Positions 1-8,286 of a DNA stretch of 51,701 bases are shown here, piece after piece; positions within the stretch are counted from its first letter, which is position 1; each line of letters begins with the position of its first letter. The notes under the pieces were generated by a model. That model was not told the origin of the DNA and ran no database searches. It was given only the letters and a program-made list of their open reading frames with translations. Where the stretch lies: positions 1 to 51,701 of the forward strand of contig JAFYZU010000044.1 in NCBI GenBank assembly GCA_017548565.1, written 5' to 3'. The DNA is from Treponema sp. GTDB taxonomy: Bacteria > Spirochaetota > Spirochaetia > Treponematales > Treponemataceae. A program made the translations under genes and the position numbers.

Positions 1-317
1 GCCCTTCTGAATTTTCTAATATCACAAGTCTTTTTGTAATGAATCCTAATAATGCTTCTCTTACAGATTGTTCTGTCTGGTATTATGCAAAACAGACAAA
101 CGGAAGGTTATTAACTGGCGATGGAAAACTTAGAAAGGCTGTAGAAAATGACAATGTAAAAGTTTCTGGTATTCTTTATATTTTTGATAATCTTATTGAA
201 TATGGAATTCTTTCTGAAAAAGACGCCGCTGATTTACTGGATAAGCTTTTACAAATAAATATACGTTTACCAAAAGATGAATGTAAAAAACGGATTTTAG
301 CCTGGAGAAATTGTTAA
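1..317 (+). CDS. PIN-domain protein, 3' part only
   Basis: The reading frame is open from base 3, so the start lies before the window; the first in-window Met (base 39) is internal. The visible part reads like the C-terminal half of a PIN ribonuclease domain: SLTDCSVWYYA matches the helix carrying a conserved acidic residue, and LLTGD-KLRKA carries the last conserved Asp, followed by the usual tail VSGILYIFDNLIEYGIL. PIN proteins of this type are commonly VapC-like toxin RNases, often paired with a small HTH antitoxin; any partner would be upstream and is not visible. It sits directly before hsdR, so it probably lies inside a type I restriction locus. The stop codon overlaps the -35 box of the hsdR promoter. 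Confidence 0.75.
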   Translation, partial: PSEFSNITSLFVMNPNNASLTDCSVWYYAKQTNGRLLTGDGKLRKAVENDNVKVSGILYIFDNLIEYGILSEKDAADLLDKLLQINIRLPKDECKKRILAWRNC

Positions 318-339
318 GTTAGCAGTTTGGATGTATAAT
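311..339 (+). promoter_or_regulatory. Sigma-70-type promoter of hsdR
   Basis: TTGTTA (311-316), a 17-bp spacer and TATAAT (334-339). The -35 overlaps the PIN gene stop codon. Expected start is near 346, giving a leader of about 18 nt that begins almost at the Shine-Dalgarno AAGGAG (347-352). It suggests hsdR can be transcribed independently of the upstream genes. Confidence 0.6.
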
Positions 340-363
340 TAACCTTTAAGGAGTTTTGATTAT

Positions 364-3300
364 ATGTCCGCCGATTACAACGAAGAAGCCTATGAAAATG
401 CTCTGATTGAGTTGTTCCAGAATATGGGATGGGAACATGTATATGGGCCGGACATTGAACGCGACTGGCATTCTCCACTTTATAATTCTGTTCTTGAAGA
501 TTCTATCCGCAGACTTAATCCAAAGGCGGCACCTGCTGCAATTGACGAAGCCCTCCTTAAACTCCGACATTTTGAAAATGCTGAACTAAAAAAGAAAAAT
601 GCTGTTTTTATGGAATATCTGCAGAATGGCATTGAAGTAAGCTACCATCAAAACGGCGAAACTAAATCTGAAATTATCTATATTGCAGACTTTGAAAATG
701 CCGGAAAACCTGGCGACAAAAACTCTTACATTGTTGCAAATCAATGGACATTTATAGAAAACTCAAACAAGCGGCCGGATATCCTTCTTTTCTTAAACGG
801 ACTTCCTGTCTGTCTTTTTGAATTAAAATCCCCTAGCCGTGAACAGACTGATGCTAGCGAAGCGTACACACAGATCCGAAACTACATGCAGGAAATTCCT
901 TCCATGTTCATTTACAACTGTATCTGTGTAATGAGCGACCAGCTTACAAGCAAGGCGGGAACCATCACAAGTGGTGAAGATCGCTTTATGGAGTGGAAGA
1001 GTAAAAACGGTGAAACAGAGACTTCGCAGGTCGGACGTTTCGATATTTTTCTGGAGGGCATTTTCCAGAAAGACCGCCTGCTCGATATCATCAAAAACTT
1101 TATCTGCTTTAATAATGATGGAATAAACTCCTATAAGATTCTTGCAGGTTACCATCAGTATTTTGCTGTTCGCAAAGCTGTTGAACGCACAAAACTTGCA
1201 GTGGGCGGAGACGGAAAAATCGGTGTCTTCTGGCATACTCAGGGTTCCGGAAAATCACTTTCTATGGTTTTCTATGCTCATCTTTTGCAGCAGGCAATTG
1301 ATTCACCTACTATCGTTGTTATTACAGACCGCAATGATCTGGATAATCAGCTTTATGGGCAGTTCTGTAATTGTAAAGATTTCTTGCGTCAAGAACCTGT
1401 TCAAGCAGAAAGTCGCGAACATCTGAAGCAACTTCTTGAAGGACGTAAGGCTAATGGAATCATCTTTACAACAATGCAGAAGTTTGAGGAAGGCGATGGT
1501 CCTTTAAGTGATAGACGAAACATTATCGTAATGGCTGATGAAGCACATCGTGGGCAGTATGGTCTTACAGAAAAAATCAAAACAAGTTATGACAAAGACG
1601 GTGTTATGCATGCCAGAAAAACTATCGGAACCGCACGCATTATCCGCGACAGTCTTCCTAATGCAAGTTACATCGGCTTTACCGGTACTCCAATTTCCCG
1701 CGAAGACCGCAGCACAATCGAAGTTTTTGGTGACTACATCGATATCTATGATATGACTCAGGCTGTTGAAGATGGAGCAACCCGCCCTGTTTATTACGAA
1801 AGTCGTGTTATAAAACTTAAGCTTGACGACAAGGTTCTTGCCCAAATTGATGCAGAATACAGTGCTCTTGCCAATAATGCAGATGAAGAAGTAATCGAAA
1901 AGAGTAAACACGAGCTTGGCAAGATGGAAGAAATTCTTGGCCATGAAAAAACAATCAACTCTCTTGTTAATGATATTTTGAATCACTACGAAAACGATCG
2001 TCAGTATCTTTATACCGGAAAGGCAATGATTGTTGCTTATAACCGTTCTATCGCAATGAAGATTTTTAATCGCATTCTGGAACTACGGCCATCCTGGGCG
2101 GGAACAACTTCGCAGGTTACTGTTGGTTCAAAACAGATTACAGTCCCTGGCGATGATGCACGAATTGCCGTTGTAATGACAGAAAGTAACAAAGATCCGG
2201 AAGAGTGGCGTGCAATAATCGGAAACAAACACCGCAAGCAGGAACTTGCAACACGCTTCAAAGATAATGACAGTCCGCTCAAAATTGCAATCGTTGTTGA
2301 TATGTGGCTCACAGGTTTTGATGTTCCTTCCCTTGCAACCATGTACGTTTACAAGCCGATGGAAAGCTACAATCTTATGCAGGCAATTGCCCGTGTAAAC
2401 CGTGTCTTCAAAGATAAGGAAGGTGGCCTTGTTGTAGATTATGTTGGAATTGCAAGTGCTCTCAAACAGGCAATGAATGACTACACTGTCCGCGACCGCC
2501 AGAACTATGGCGAAATGGATGTAGCAAAACGCGCCTTCCCTAAGTTCCAGGAAAAACTCGAAATCTGCCGTGACCTTTTCTTTGGTTATGATTATACGCC
2601 GTTTTATGAAGGCTCAGACTTACAGCGCGGTATGACAATCAGCGGTGCTGTAAACTTTATTGTTGCTCCAGATAAAGAAGAGCAGAAACAGGTATTCATC
2701 AAAGAATCTTTAATGCTCAAGCAGGCACTTTCCCTTTGTTCTTCTATGGTAAAAGAGCACATGCGACTTGAGGCCGCTTTCTTTGAATCTGTTCGTGTTC
2801 TTGTAATGCGACTTTTGTATAATCCTACAGGAAAGAAATTCTCTCTCAAAGAAATCAACGAACGTATAAATGAACTTCTCAAACAGTCAGTAAAATCTGA
2901 TGGTGTTATAAATCTGTTCTCTGATGTTGGTGAAAAAGTAAATCTTTTTGATCCGACCTTCCTTGAAAATATCTCAAAGATGAAAGAGAAAAACCTTGCT
3001 GTAGAAATGCTCAAGAAATTAATTGAAGAACAGGTAAGAGTTTACAAACGTACAAATCTTGTAAAGTCTCAAAGTTTTAGCGAATTGATTCAGCAGACTT
3101 TAAACCGCTATCTTAACGGCATGCTAACAAATGAAGAAGTTATTCAGGAACTTCTGAAACTTGCAAAAGAAATGATGCATGCAAAAGAAGAGGGAAACAA
3201 ACTCGGTCTTACTGATGAAGAACTTGCATTTTACGATGCGCTTACAAAACCAGATGCTGTAAAAGATTTTTATAGTGACGAAGAACTCGTAGCACTTACA

Positions 3301-3492
3301 AAAGAACTTACAGATACCCTTCGCAAGAATAAAACAATCGACTGGCAGAAAAAAGAATCAGCCAGAGCGAAGATGCGCATGATTGTAAAAAAGCTTCTTA
3401 AGAAATACCGCTATCCGCCAGAAGGACAGGAAGACGCTCTCAAGACAGTTATCAGCCAGTGCGAGCTTTGGACAGATAATATGGTTGAATAA
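364..3492 (+). CDS. hsdR: Type I restriction enzyme, R subunit (HsdR)
   Basis: Motor and nuclease subunit of a type I restriction-modification complex (with HsdM and HsdS), which cuts unmodified DNA after ATP-driven translocation. The 1042 residues are in the normal size range. The N-terminal PD-(D/E)xK nuclease core shows D139 and E153-x-K155 (FELK). A superfamily 2 helicase follows: Walker A HTQGSGKS at 291-298, DEAH at 392-395, motif III FTGTP at 439-443 and motif VI QAIARVNRV near 673-681. The C-terminal 300 residues are helical, as in HsdR. The start is supported by AAGGAG 11 nt upstream. hsdM and hsdS are not in the window and are probably upstream of base 1. The gene looks intact with all key motifs, so it should be active if its partners exist. 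Confidence 0.95.
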   Translation: MSADYNEEAYENALIELFQNMGWEHVYGPDIERDWHSPLYNSVLEDSIRRLNPKAAPAAIDEALLKLRHFENAELKKKNAVFMEYLQNGIEVSYHQNGETKSEIIYIADFENAGKPGDKNSYIVANQWTFIENSNKRPDILLFLNGLPVCLFELKSPSREQTDASEAYTQIRNYMQEIPSMFIYNCICVMSDQLTSKAGTITSGEDRFMEWKSKNGETETSQVGRFDIFLEGIFQKDRLLDIIKNFICFNNDGINSYKILAGYHQYFAVRKAVERTKLAVGGDGKIGVFWHTQGSGKSLSMVFYAHLLQQAIDSPTIVVITDRNDLDNQLYGQFCNCKDFLRQEPVQAESREHLKQLLEGRKANGIIFTTMQKFEEGDGPLSDRRNIIVMADEAHRGQYGLTEKIKTSYDKDGVMHARKTIGTARIIRDSLPNASYIGFTGTPISREDRSTIEVFGDYIDIYDMTQAVEDGATRPVYYESRVIKLKLDDKVLAQIDAEYSALANNADEEVIEKSKHELGKMEEILGHEKTINSLVNDILNHYENDRQYLYTGKAMIVAYNRSIAMKIFNRILELRPSWAGTTSQVTVGSKQITVPGDDARIAVVMTESNKDPEEWRAIIGNKHRKQELATRFKDNDSPLKIAIVVDMWLTGFDVPSLATMYVYKPMESYNLMQAIARVNRVFKDKEGGLVVDYVGIASALKQAMNDYTVRDRQNYGEMDVAKRAFPKFQEKLEICRDLFFGYDYTPFYEGSDLQRGMTISGAVNFIVAPDKEEQKQVFIKESLMLKQALSLCSSMVKEHMRLEAAFFESVRVLVMRLLYNPTGKKFSLKEINERINELLKQSVKSDGVINLFSDVGEKVNLFDPTFLENISKMKEKNLAVEMLKKLIEEQVRVYKRTNLVKSQSFSELIQQTLNRYLNGMLTNEEVIQELLKLAKEMMHAKEEGNKLGLTDEELAFYDALTKPDAVKDFYSDEELVALTKELTDTLRKNKTIDWQKKESARAKMRMIVKKLLKKYRYPPEGQEDALKTVISQCELWTDNMVE

Positions 3493-3520
3493 TCTTTTTT
3501 GTATTAAAATATCTCTTTTT

Positions 3521-3557
3521 AAAAAAAATTCAGCTGCCTTTTTTCCGGGCAGCTGAA
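3521..3557 (-). terminator. Intrinsic terminator of the rubrerythrin operon
   Basis: Perfect 10-bp inverted repeat TTCAGCTGCC (3529-3538) / GGCAGCTGAA (3548-3557) with a 9-nt loop. Read on the minus strand it is followed by eight T (the A run at 3521-3528). On the plus strand it lacks a T tract, so it probably serves rubrerythrin rather than hsdR. Confidence 0.8.
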
Positions 3558-3577
3558 AATGCATTTTATATGAAAAA

Positions 3578-4114
3578 TTAGTAATTATCTGCACTTACTT
3601 CGAAATATGCTTTCGGATGAGCGCATACAGGACATACATCAGGTGCTTTTGTACCTACAACGATGTGACCGCAGTTACGGCATTCCCATACTTTAACTTC
3701 GCTTTTTTCGAAAACAGAAGCTGTTTCAATGTTTTTAAGAAGAGCACGGTAGCGTTCTTCGTGATGTTTTTCAATAGCGGCAACTCCTCTGAATTTAGCG
3801 GCGAGTGCGGCAAAGCCTTCTGCTTCTGCTGTCTTTGCGAAACCTTCGTACATGTCTGTCCATTCGTAGTTTTCACCGTCTGCAGCGGCTTTTAAATTCT
3901 CCGGAGTATCATCGATACCACCTAATTCCTTGAACCACATCTTAGCATGTTCTTTTTCATTGTTTGCGGTAGCTTCAAAAATTGCTGCAATTTGTTCGAA
4001 GCCTTCTTTTTTGGCAGTAGAAGCAAAGTAAGTATATTTGTTTCTAGCCTGAGATTCACCGGCAAATGCTGCCTGCAAATTTTTTTCTGTTTGTGTTCCT
4101 GCGTACTTGTTCAT
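3578..4114 (-). CDS. rbr: Rubrerythrin
   Basis: Non-haem iron peroxidase of anaerobes that reduces hydrogen peroxide in the cytoplasm with electrons passed through its rubredoxin domain. The 178 residues have a ferritin-like four-helix part with the di-iron ligands in [19 protein letters not shown] and [10 protein letters not shown], then a C-terminal rubredoxin domain with cysteine pairs CRNC and CPVC ending HPKAYFEV. The start is supported by AAGGAG. Only 11 nt separate it from the upstream TMEM43-like gene, so they are probably co-transcribed. A strong terminator follows. Oxidative-stress defence fits an anaerobic spirochaete; regulation by a peroxide sensor is plausible, but no clear operator is visible. 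Confidence 0.95.
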   Translation of the reverse strand: MNKYAGTQTEKNLQAAFAGESQARNKYTYFASTAKKEGFEQIAAIFEATANNEKEHAKMWFKELGGIDDTPENLKAAADGENYEWTDMYEGFAKTAEAEGFAALAAKFRGVAAIEKHHEERYRALLKNIETASVFEKSEVKVWECRNCGHIVVGTKAPDVCPVCAHPKAYFEVSADNY

Positions 4115-4125
4115 TTTTTTACTCC

Positions 4126-4938
4126 TTAATTATTCTGTTTTGTTCTTTTTGTTTTATCATAAATAATAAGGGCTGCAAATACAGCAATTATAACTATAAG
4201 TGCAATTCTGCCCCGTTTATCTTTTTTGATTTCAAGTTTAAACATATCTTTTAATTTATTGATAGAATCTACTTTACCAGGGAAAACAAAGTAAACATTA
4301 TTTTTTCCGATTTTATAAGGTGCGAAAGTTGAGCCGGTCTGTTTTGCCAGAACAGATAAATAATTGTTCTTACTTACGTTGAAATAATTATAATTAAGAC
4401 TTACATCACCAGGTTCATCTTCATCATCATGTGTTGCATATTCAAGTCCGTTGTATTTTAAACCACAGATTTCTTTTGCTTCTTCGTATGATTCATCTGT
4501 CGGAACAAGGTCAAAACCATAATCATCTAAAAGAAAATCTCCGACATTAGGATTAATTTTTATCTCGCTTGAATAAAGGCTGTCAAGAAGTGAACCGTAA
4601 AGCATGGGTTCTTGTGTTCGTTCTTTCCATTCATAGTGAGTTTTACCGTCTTTTTCATAGGAAATAAAATCTTTTACGGTTCTTTTGATTTTAAAAGAAT
4701 TTATCTGTGGATTCAATTCTTCAAAGCACAGAGTATCATCGCTTGTGTAAGAAATTTTTCCGCTGACTAAAACAAGTTTTTCGTTATTTGAAGGATTTAT
4801 TTTTCCGTCTGTAACAAGAGTTACTTCCTTTATGATTTTATCATGGAGGCGTGATTCCTTTTTATTATTTTTGATGCCCAGTAAAACAACAGCTGCAATC
4901 AAAGCTGCAGTGATAATAATTCTCTTAGAAATTTTCAT
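4126..4938 (-). CDS. TMEM43-like membrane protein
   Basis: 270 residues with an N-terminal membrane helix (about 7-21) and a C-terminal one (about 244-260) flanked by lysines. The central region has the pattern [11 protein letters not shown] then [12 protein letters not shown], a Lys-rich stretch, HYEWKE and later [10 protein letters not shown]. This resembles the TMEM43 family (DUF1625), known mainly from the eukaryotic inner nuclear membrane, where the same LVHVSG / LKLKR / Y-W order is seen. The assignment comes from motif recall, not a search. TMEM43 has several C-terminal helices; here only one is evident. Function unknown; the tight link to rubrerythrin hints at envelope or redox stress. 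Confidence 0.55.
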   Translation of the reverse strand: MKISKRIIITAALIAAVVLLGIKNNKKESRLHDKIIKEVTLVTDGKINPSNNEKLVLVSGKISYTSDDTLCFEELNPQINSFKIKRTVKDFISYEKDGKTHYEWKERTQEPMLYGSLLDSLYSSEIKINPNVGDFLLDDYGFDLVPTDESYEEAKEICGLKYNGLEYATHDDEDEPGDVSLNYNYFNVSKNNYLSVLAKQTGSTFAPYKIGKNNVYFVFPGKVDSINKLKDMFKLEIKKDKRGRIALIVIIAVFAALIIYDKTKRTKQNN

Positions 4939-4956
4939 TTATACCTCTTAAAAAAC

Positions 4957-4985
4957 ATTATAACAGATATTTTTTAAAAAGTCTT
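4957..4985 (-). promoter_or_regulatory. Promoter of the TMEM43-like/rubrerythrin operon
   Basis: On the minus strand there is TATAAT (4962-4957) preceded by TGT, an extended -10. The -35 position is weak (AAGACT). The leader would be about 12 nt with Shine-Dalgarno AAGAGGT. Confidence 0.45.
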
Positions 4986-4990
4986 TTTAA
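4974..4990 (-). terminator. Weak AU-only hairpin after metF
   Basis: Perfect 8-bp inverted repeat TTAAAAAG / CTTTTTAA around one base, 20 nt past the metF stop. It is all A/T except one pair and has no long T tract after it on the minus strand, so termination would be weak. Confidence 0.3.
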
Positions 4991-5009
4991 GAATTAAATA
5001 ATTGAAAGA

Positions 5010-5897
5010 TTAATTAAAAGTTTTTTTCGGGATTGAAATAATGTTTTTTACCGCGTCGTATATTTTTTTTGCAACAACCGGTTTGTTCATTGTGTAAAGA
5101 TGAATTCCATCAACTCCATGGCTCACAAGATCTATAATCTGATTTACCGCATAAGCAATTCCGGCATCCATTATCGCATCATCGTTGTTTCCGTATTTGT
5201 CCAGCATAACTCTGTATTTTTCAGGAAGCACAACAGAGCAGCGGTTTACCATTCGTTCAATCTGGGCACGATTTGTTACCGGCATAATTCCAGCCTCGAT
5301 AGGCGCGGTGATTCCGGCAAGCCGGCAGTTTTCGATGAATTTATAAAAAATCTGATTGTCGAAAAAAAGCTGTGAAATCAGGTGATTGCATCCACTGTCT
5401 ACCTTAAATTTTAAATTGTGAATTTCTTTAAAAACATCCTCTGATTCAGGATGATTTTCAGGATAGCAGGCTGCAGAAAGATGGAAGGCAGAACCTGTCG
5501 ATGATTTAATATAATTGCTCAAATCAGAAGCATGTAAAAAATCACCGGAAATAGTTCTGCCCTCGATTCTGTCGCCACGAAGAACAAGAATATTTTCTAT
5601 GCTGTTTTCCTGAAATTCTTTAAGCATAGATGAGGCTTCATCTTTTGAAAGATAAAGACATGGAAGATGAACAACACTTTCGACATTACATGATTTTTTT
5701 ATTCTTTTTGCAATTTCCAGAGTGTTAGAACAGTTTTCACTGCCACCTGCACCATAAGTTACGCTTATAAAATCCGGGCAAAGATCTGAAAGCTCATCCA
5801 GGGTATTGTAAATTATATCAATGGATGAATCTTTTTTCGGAGGAAATACTTCGAAGGAAAAAACTGTTTTTTTGTTGAAAATGCTGTTATCTATCAT
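5010..5897 (-). CDS. metF: 5,10-methylenetetrahydrofolate reductase
   Basis: Reduces methylene-THF to methyl-THF, the methyl donor for methionine synthesis. The 295 residues are the bacterial single-domain length. The TIM-barrel FAD protein motifs are present: FSFEVFPPK near the N-terminus with the catalytic Glu, FISVTYGAGG, VLRGDR, SGCNHLISQLFFDN and GIMPVTN. The start lies 3 nt after the metE stop, with AAGGA placed inside the end of metE, so the two are translationally close and surely one operon. It should supply MetE, which needs methyl-THF directly. Confidence 0.95.
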   Translation of the reverse strand: MIDNSIFNKKTVFSFEVFPPKKDSSIDIIYNTLDELSDLCPDFISVTYGAGGSENCSNTLEIAKRIKKSCNVESVVHLPCLYLSKDEASSMLKEFQENSIENILVLRGDRIEGRTISGDFLHASDLSNYIKSSTGSAFHLSAACYPENHPESEDVFKEIHNLKFKVDSGCNHLISQLFFDNQIFYKFIENCRLAGITAPIEAGIMPVTNRAQIERMVNRCSVVLPEKYRVMLDKYGNNDDAIMDAGIAYAVNQIIDLVSHGVDGIHLYTMNKPVVAKKIYDAVKNIISIPKKTFN

Positions 5898-5900
5898 AAA

Positions 5901-8153
5901 TTATTTCCTTGTCTGTCTTGCGGCTTCAACAAGATTTTTAAGACTTGCTACAGTTTCTGTTTCGCCACGTGTTTTTAATCCGCAGTCAGGATTAATCCAC
6001 AGTTTACTTTCCGGAACATATTTCTTCATTTTTTCAACTGCATTGACAATTTCTTCAACAGACGGTACGCGTGGAGAATGAATGTCATAAACACCGGGTC
6101 CTACTTCTGTGCGGAAATTATTATCTTTAAGTGCTTTAAGAATTTCGAGATTTGAACGGCTTGCTTCGAAAGTAATAACGTCTGCATCCATTTCGTCAAT
6201 ATTTTTAATGATAGGAATGAATTCTGAATAGCACATGTGTGTATGAATCTGTGTCTGTGGTTTACATCCTGAGTGAACAAGATTAAAGGCAGGAATTGCC
6301 CAGTCAAGATATTCTGAATGCCAGTCTGCTTTTCTTAATGGAAGCTTTTCTTTTAATGCGGCTTCATCTATCTGAATAATTCTGATTCCTGCTTTTTCAA
6401 GATCCAACACTTCTTCGCGGATTGCAAGGGCAATCTGATAAGCGCTTTCTTTAAGACTGATGTCTTCGCGCGGGAAAGACCAGTTTAAGATAGTTACAGG
6501 GCCGGTAAGCATTCCTTTTACAGGTTTTTTTGAATTTTTGTCTGCACAGCTCTGTGCGAATTTTGACCATTCAACAGTAATAGGATTTCGGCGGCTTACA
6601 TCTCCCCAGACTACAGGAGGTTTTACACAGCGTGTTCCATAAGACTGAACCCATGCATTTTGTGTAAAGATGTATCCGTCAAGATTTTCACCGAAGTATT
6701 CAACCATGTCGTTTCGTTCAAATTCTCCGTGAACAAGGACATCAAGACCAATTTCTTCCTGAAGAGCAATGCATTCGGCAATTTTGTTCTGATTGAATTT
6801 TATATAGTCTTCTTTTGAAACAGTTCCTTTTTTGAAGCCCGAACGGTTAGCACGAACATCCTGAGTCTGCGGGAAAGAACCGATTGTTGTTGTAGGGAAC
6901 AATGGAAGGTTGAATTCTTTTTTCTGAATGGCTTCACGTTCTTCAAAAGCTGGTTTTCGGATAAAATCATCTTTCTTGAGATTTGCAACCTTAGCGGCAA
7001 TTTCGGAATTTGGAGCAACGCGTTCTGCTTTGAAAAGCTGACTGTTTTTTTCAAAAGCAGCTGGATTTTTTGAAGCGATTTCGGAAAGCTCTGAAAGTTT
7101 TTCTTCTGCAAATGCAAAATACTTTAAGATATTCTGATCAAGCTTCTGCTCATTTTTTGTTGTATATGGAACGTGTAAAAGAGAGCATGATGTAGAAAGA
7201 ACTAATTCACCTTTCCACTTTGCCTGGATTTTATCGAGGAGGGCAGATGTTTTTTCATAGTTATTTTTCCAGATGTTTTTACCGCAGAGAACACCGGCGA
7301 ATAAAGAACAGTCAGGTCTGTCCCCGTTGTTCAGCAGTTCAAGAGATTGTTTACCTTCAACAAAATCAAGACCAATTCCATCAAAAGCAAAAGAAAGGAG
7401 CTCTTTATAAAAATCCCTTACATCTCCGAAATATGTCTGAAGAAGAACTTTTATTGTTTTTTTATCGAGGATTGTTTTATATAAGGCGTCAAACAGTTCT
7501 TTATCGTCTGAAGTCATATCTAAAACTAAAGCAGGTTCATCCAGCTGAATCCATTCTGCACCCCATTCCTTAGCGTTAGAAAGAAGCTGTTTATATGCCG
7601 AAGCAACATCAGAAATGTAATCTTTTAATTGTCTGTTACCGTTGAAATGACTTAATTTTAAGAAAGTATACGGACCAATTACATCAACTTTTGTCTGAAC
7701 ACCGTAAGATTTTGCTTCATTGTATTCTTCACGGGCTTTTGTGTCGTCAAGCTGAACAATGACAGAATCATCAAATTCCGGAACAATATAGTGATAATTT
7801 GTATTGAACCATTTTTTCATAGGAAGGGCTGTAACATCGCCTTTTTCTGACTGATAGCCGCGAGCCATAGCAAAGAAAGTATCGAGTTTTGAAAGACAAA
7901 GCTTTTTATATCGCTGAGGGATAACACCGAGCATAAAGCTTGTATCGAGCATGTTATCATAAAAAGAAAAATCATTTGAACTGATATAATCAATTCCTGC
8001 ATCCTTCTGTAAAAGCCATGCAGTTTTTCTTAATTCTTTTGCAGTGTTCTGTAACTCTGAATCTGTGATTTTTCCTGCAAAATATTTTTCTGATGCAAAT
8101 TTGAGTTCACGGTTAGCACCAACTCTTGGAAATCCTATTACTGATGTTTTCAT
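5901..8153 (-). CDS. metE: Cobalamin-independent methionine synthase
   Basis: Transfers the methyl group of methyl-THF (polyglutamate) to homocysteine without B12. The 750 residues give the usual two-barrel architecture: an N-terminal barrel beginning VIGFPRVGANRELK and a C-terminal catalytic barrel beginning LPLFPTTTIGSFPQT. Zinc and homocysteine ligands are visible: His and Cys in HTHMCYSEF, the Glu in ITFEASRS and the Cys in WINPDCGLKTRG; IQIDEAAL binds substrate. AGGT lies 9 nt before ATG. The leader is only about 28 nt, so there is no room for a SAM riboswitch; control probably comes from the divergent LysR protein. Confidence 0.97.
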   Translation of the reverse strand: MKTSVIGFPRVGANRELKFASEKYFAGKITDSELQNTAKELRKTAWLLQKDAGIDYISSNDFSFYDNMLDTSFMLGVIPQRYKKLCLSKLDTFFAMARGYQSEKGDVTALPMKKWFNTNYHYIVPEFDDSVIVQLDDTKAREEYNEAKSYGVQTKVDVIGPYTFLKLSHFNGNRQLKDYISDVASAYKQLLSNAKEWGAEWIQLDEPALVLDMTSDDKELFDALYKTILDKKTIKVLLQTYFGDVRDFYKELLSFAFDGIGLDFVEGKQSLELLNNGDRPDCSLFAGVLCGKNIWKNNYEKTSALLDKIQAKWKGELVLSTSCSLLHVPYTTKNEQKLDQNILKYFAFAEEKLSELSEIASKNPAAFEKNSQLFKAERVAPNSEIAAKVANLKKDDFIRKPAFEEREAIQKKEFNLPLFPTTTIGSFPQTQDVRANRSGFKKGTVSKEDYIKFNQNKIAECIALQEEIGLDVLVHGEFERNDMVEYFGENLDGYIFTQNAWVQSYGTRCVKPPVVWGDVSRRNPITVEWSKFAQSCADKNSKKPVKGMLTGPVTILNWSFPREDISLKESAYQIALAIREEVLDLEKAGIRIIQIDEAALKEKLPLRKADWHSEYLDWAIPAFNLVHSGCKPQTQIHTHMCYSEFIPIIKNIDEMDADVITFEASRSNLEILKALKDNNFRTEVGPGVYDIHSPRVPSVEEIVNAVEKMKKYVPESKLWINPDCGLKTRGETETVASLKNLVEAARQTRK

Positions 8154-8187
8154 ATTTATACCTCAATTATTTGATTTTATGCCTATT

Positions 8188-8216
8188 AATATACTAGGTA
8201 ATAGTTATCATATCAA
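8188..8216 (-). promoter_or_regulatory. metE-metF promoter
   Basis: On the minus strand: TTGATA (8216-8211), exactly 17 bp, TATATT (8193-8188). Transcription should begin near 8181. It lies 18 bp from the inverted repeat at 8235-8259, a position suited to LysR-type activation. Confidence 0.65.
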
Positions 8217-8234
8217 ATACTAAATTTTGTGTGT

Positions 8235-8259
8235 TTGCCATAGATTTTATCTATGGCAA
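8235..8259. promoter_or_regulatory. Perfect inverted repeat, likely LysR operator
   Basis: TTGCCATAGAT (8235-8245) and ATCTATGGCAA (8249-8259) form a perfect 11-bp dyad around TTT. Its core ATAG-N7-CTAT fits the general LysR T-N11-A style. It lies just upstream of metE -35 and covers the -35 position of the lysR promoter, so one bound regulator could activate metE and repress itself. Confidence 0.6.
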
Positions 8260-8263
8260 GAAG

Positions 8264-8269
8264 TATAAT
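8264..8269 (+). promoter_or_regulatory. -10 box of the lysR gene
   Basis: Consensus TATAAT with a poor -35 (TAGATT, inside the inverted repeat). Shine-Dalgarno AAGGTGA follows, and the predicted leader is about 10 nt. Confidence 0.45.
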
Positions 8270-8286
8270 GATTTTAAGGTGAAGAT

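Noticed and set aside
823-3014. Several long open frames antisense to hsdR (for example 823-1236 and 2604-3014, minus strand)
   Set aside because: They lie wholly inside a well-supported gene, lack ribosome sites and show compositions expected from reverse reading of coding sequence.
4944-4965. PerR/Fur-type box at the TMEM43-rubrerythrin promoter
   Set aside because: Only one half-site (TTATAAT) is good; the other half matches about 4 of 7, which is expected by chance in such AT-rich DNA.
8154-8190. Possible SAM or other riboswitch before metE
   Set aside because: The predicted leader is only about 28 nt, too short for any known methionine-related riboswitch.
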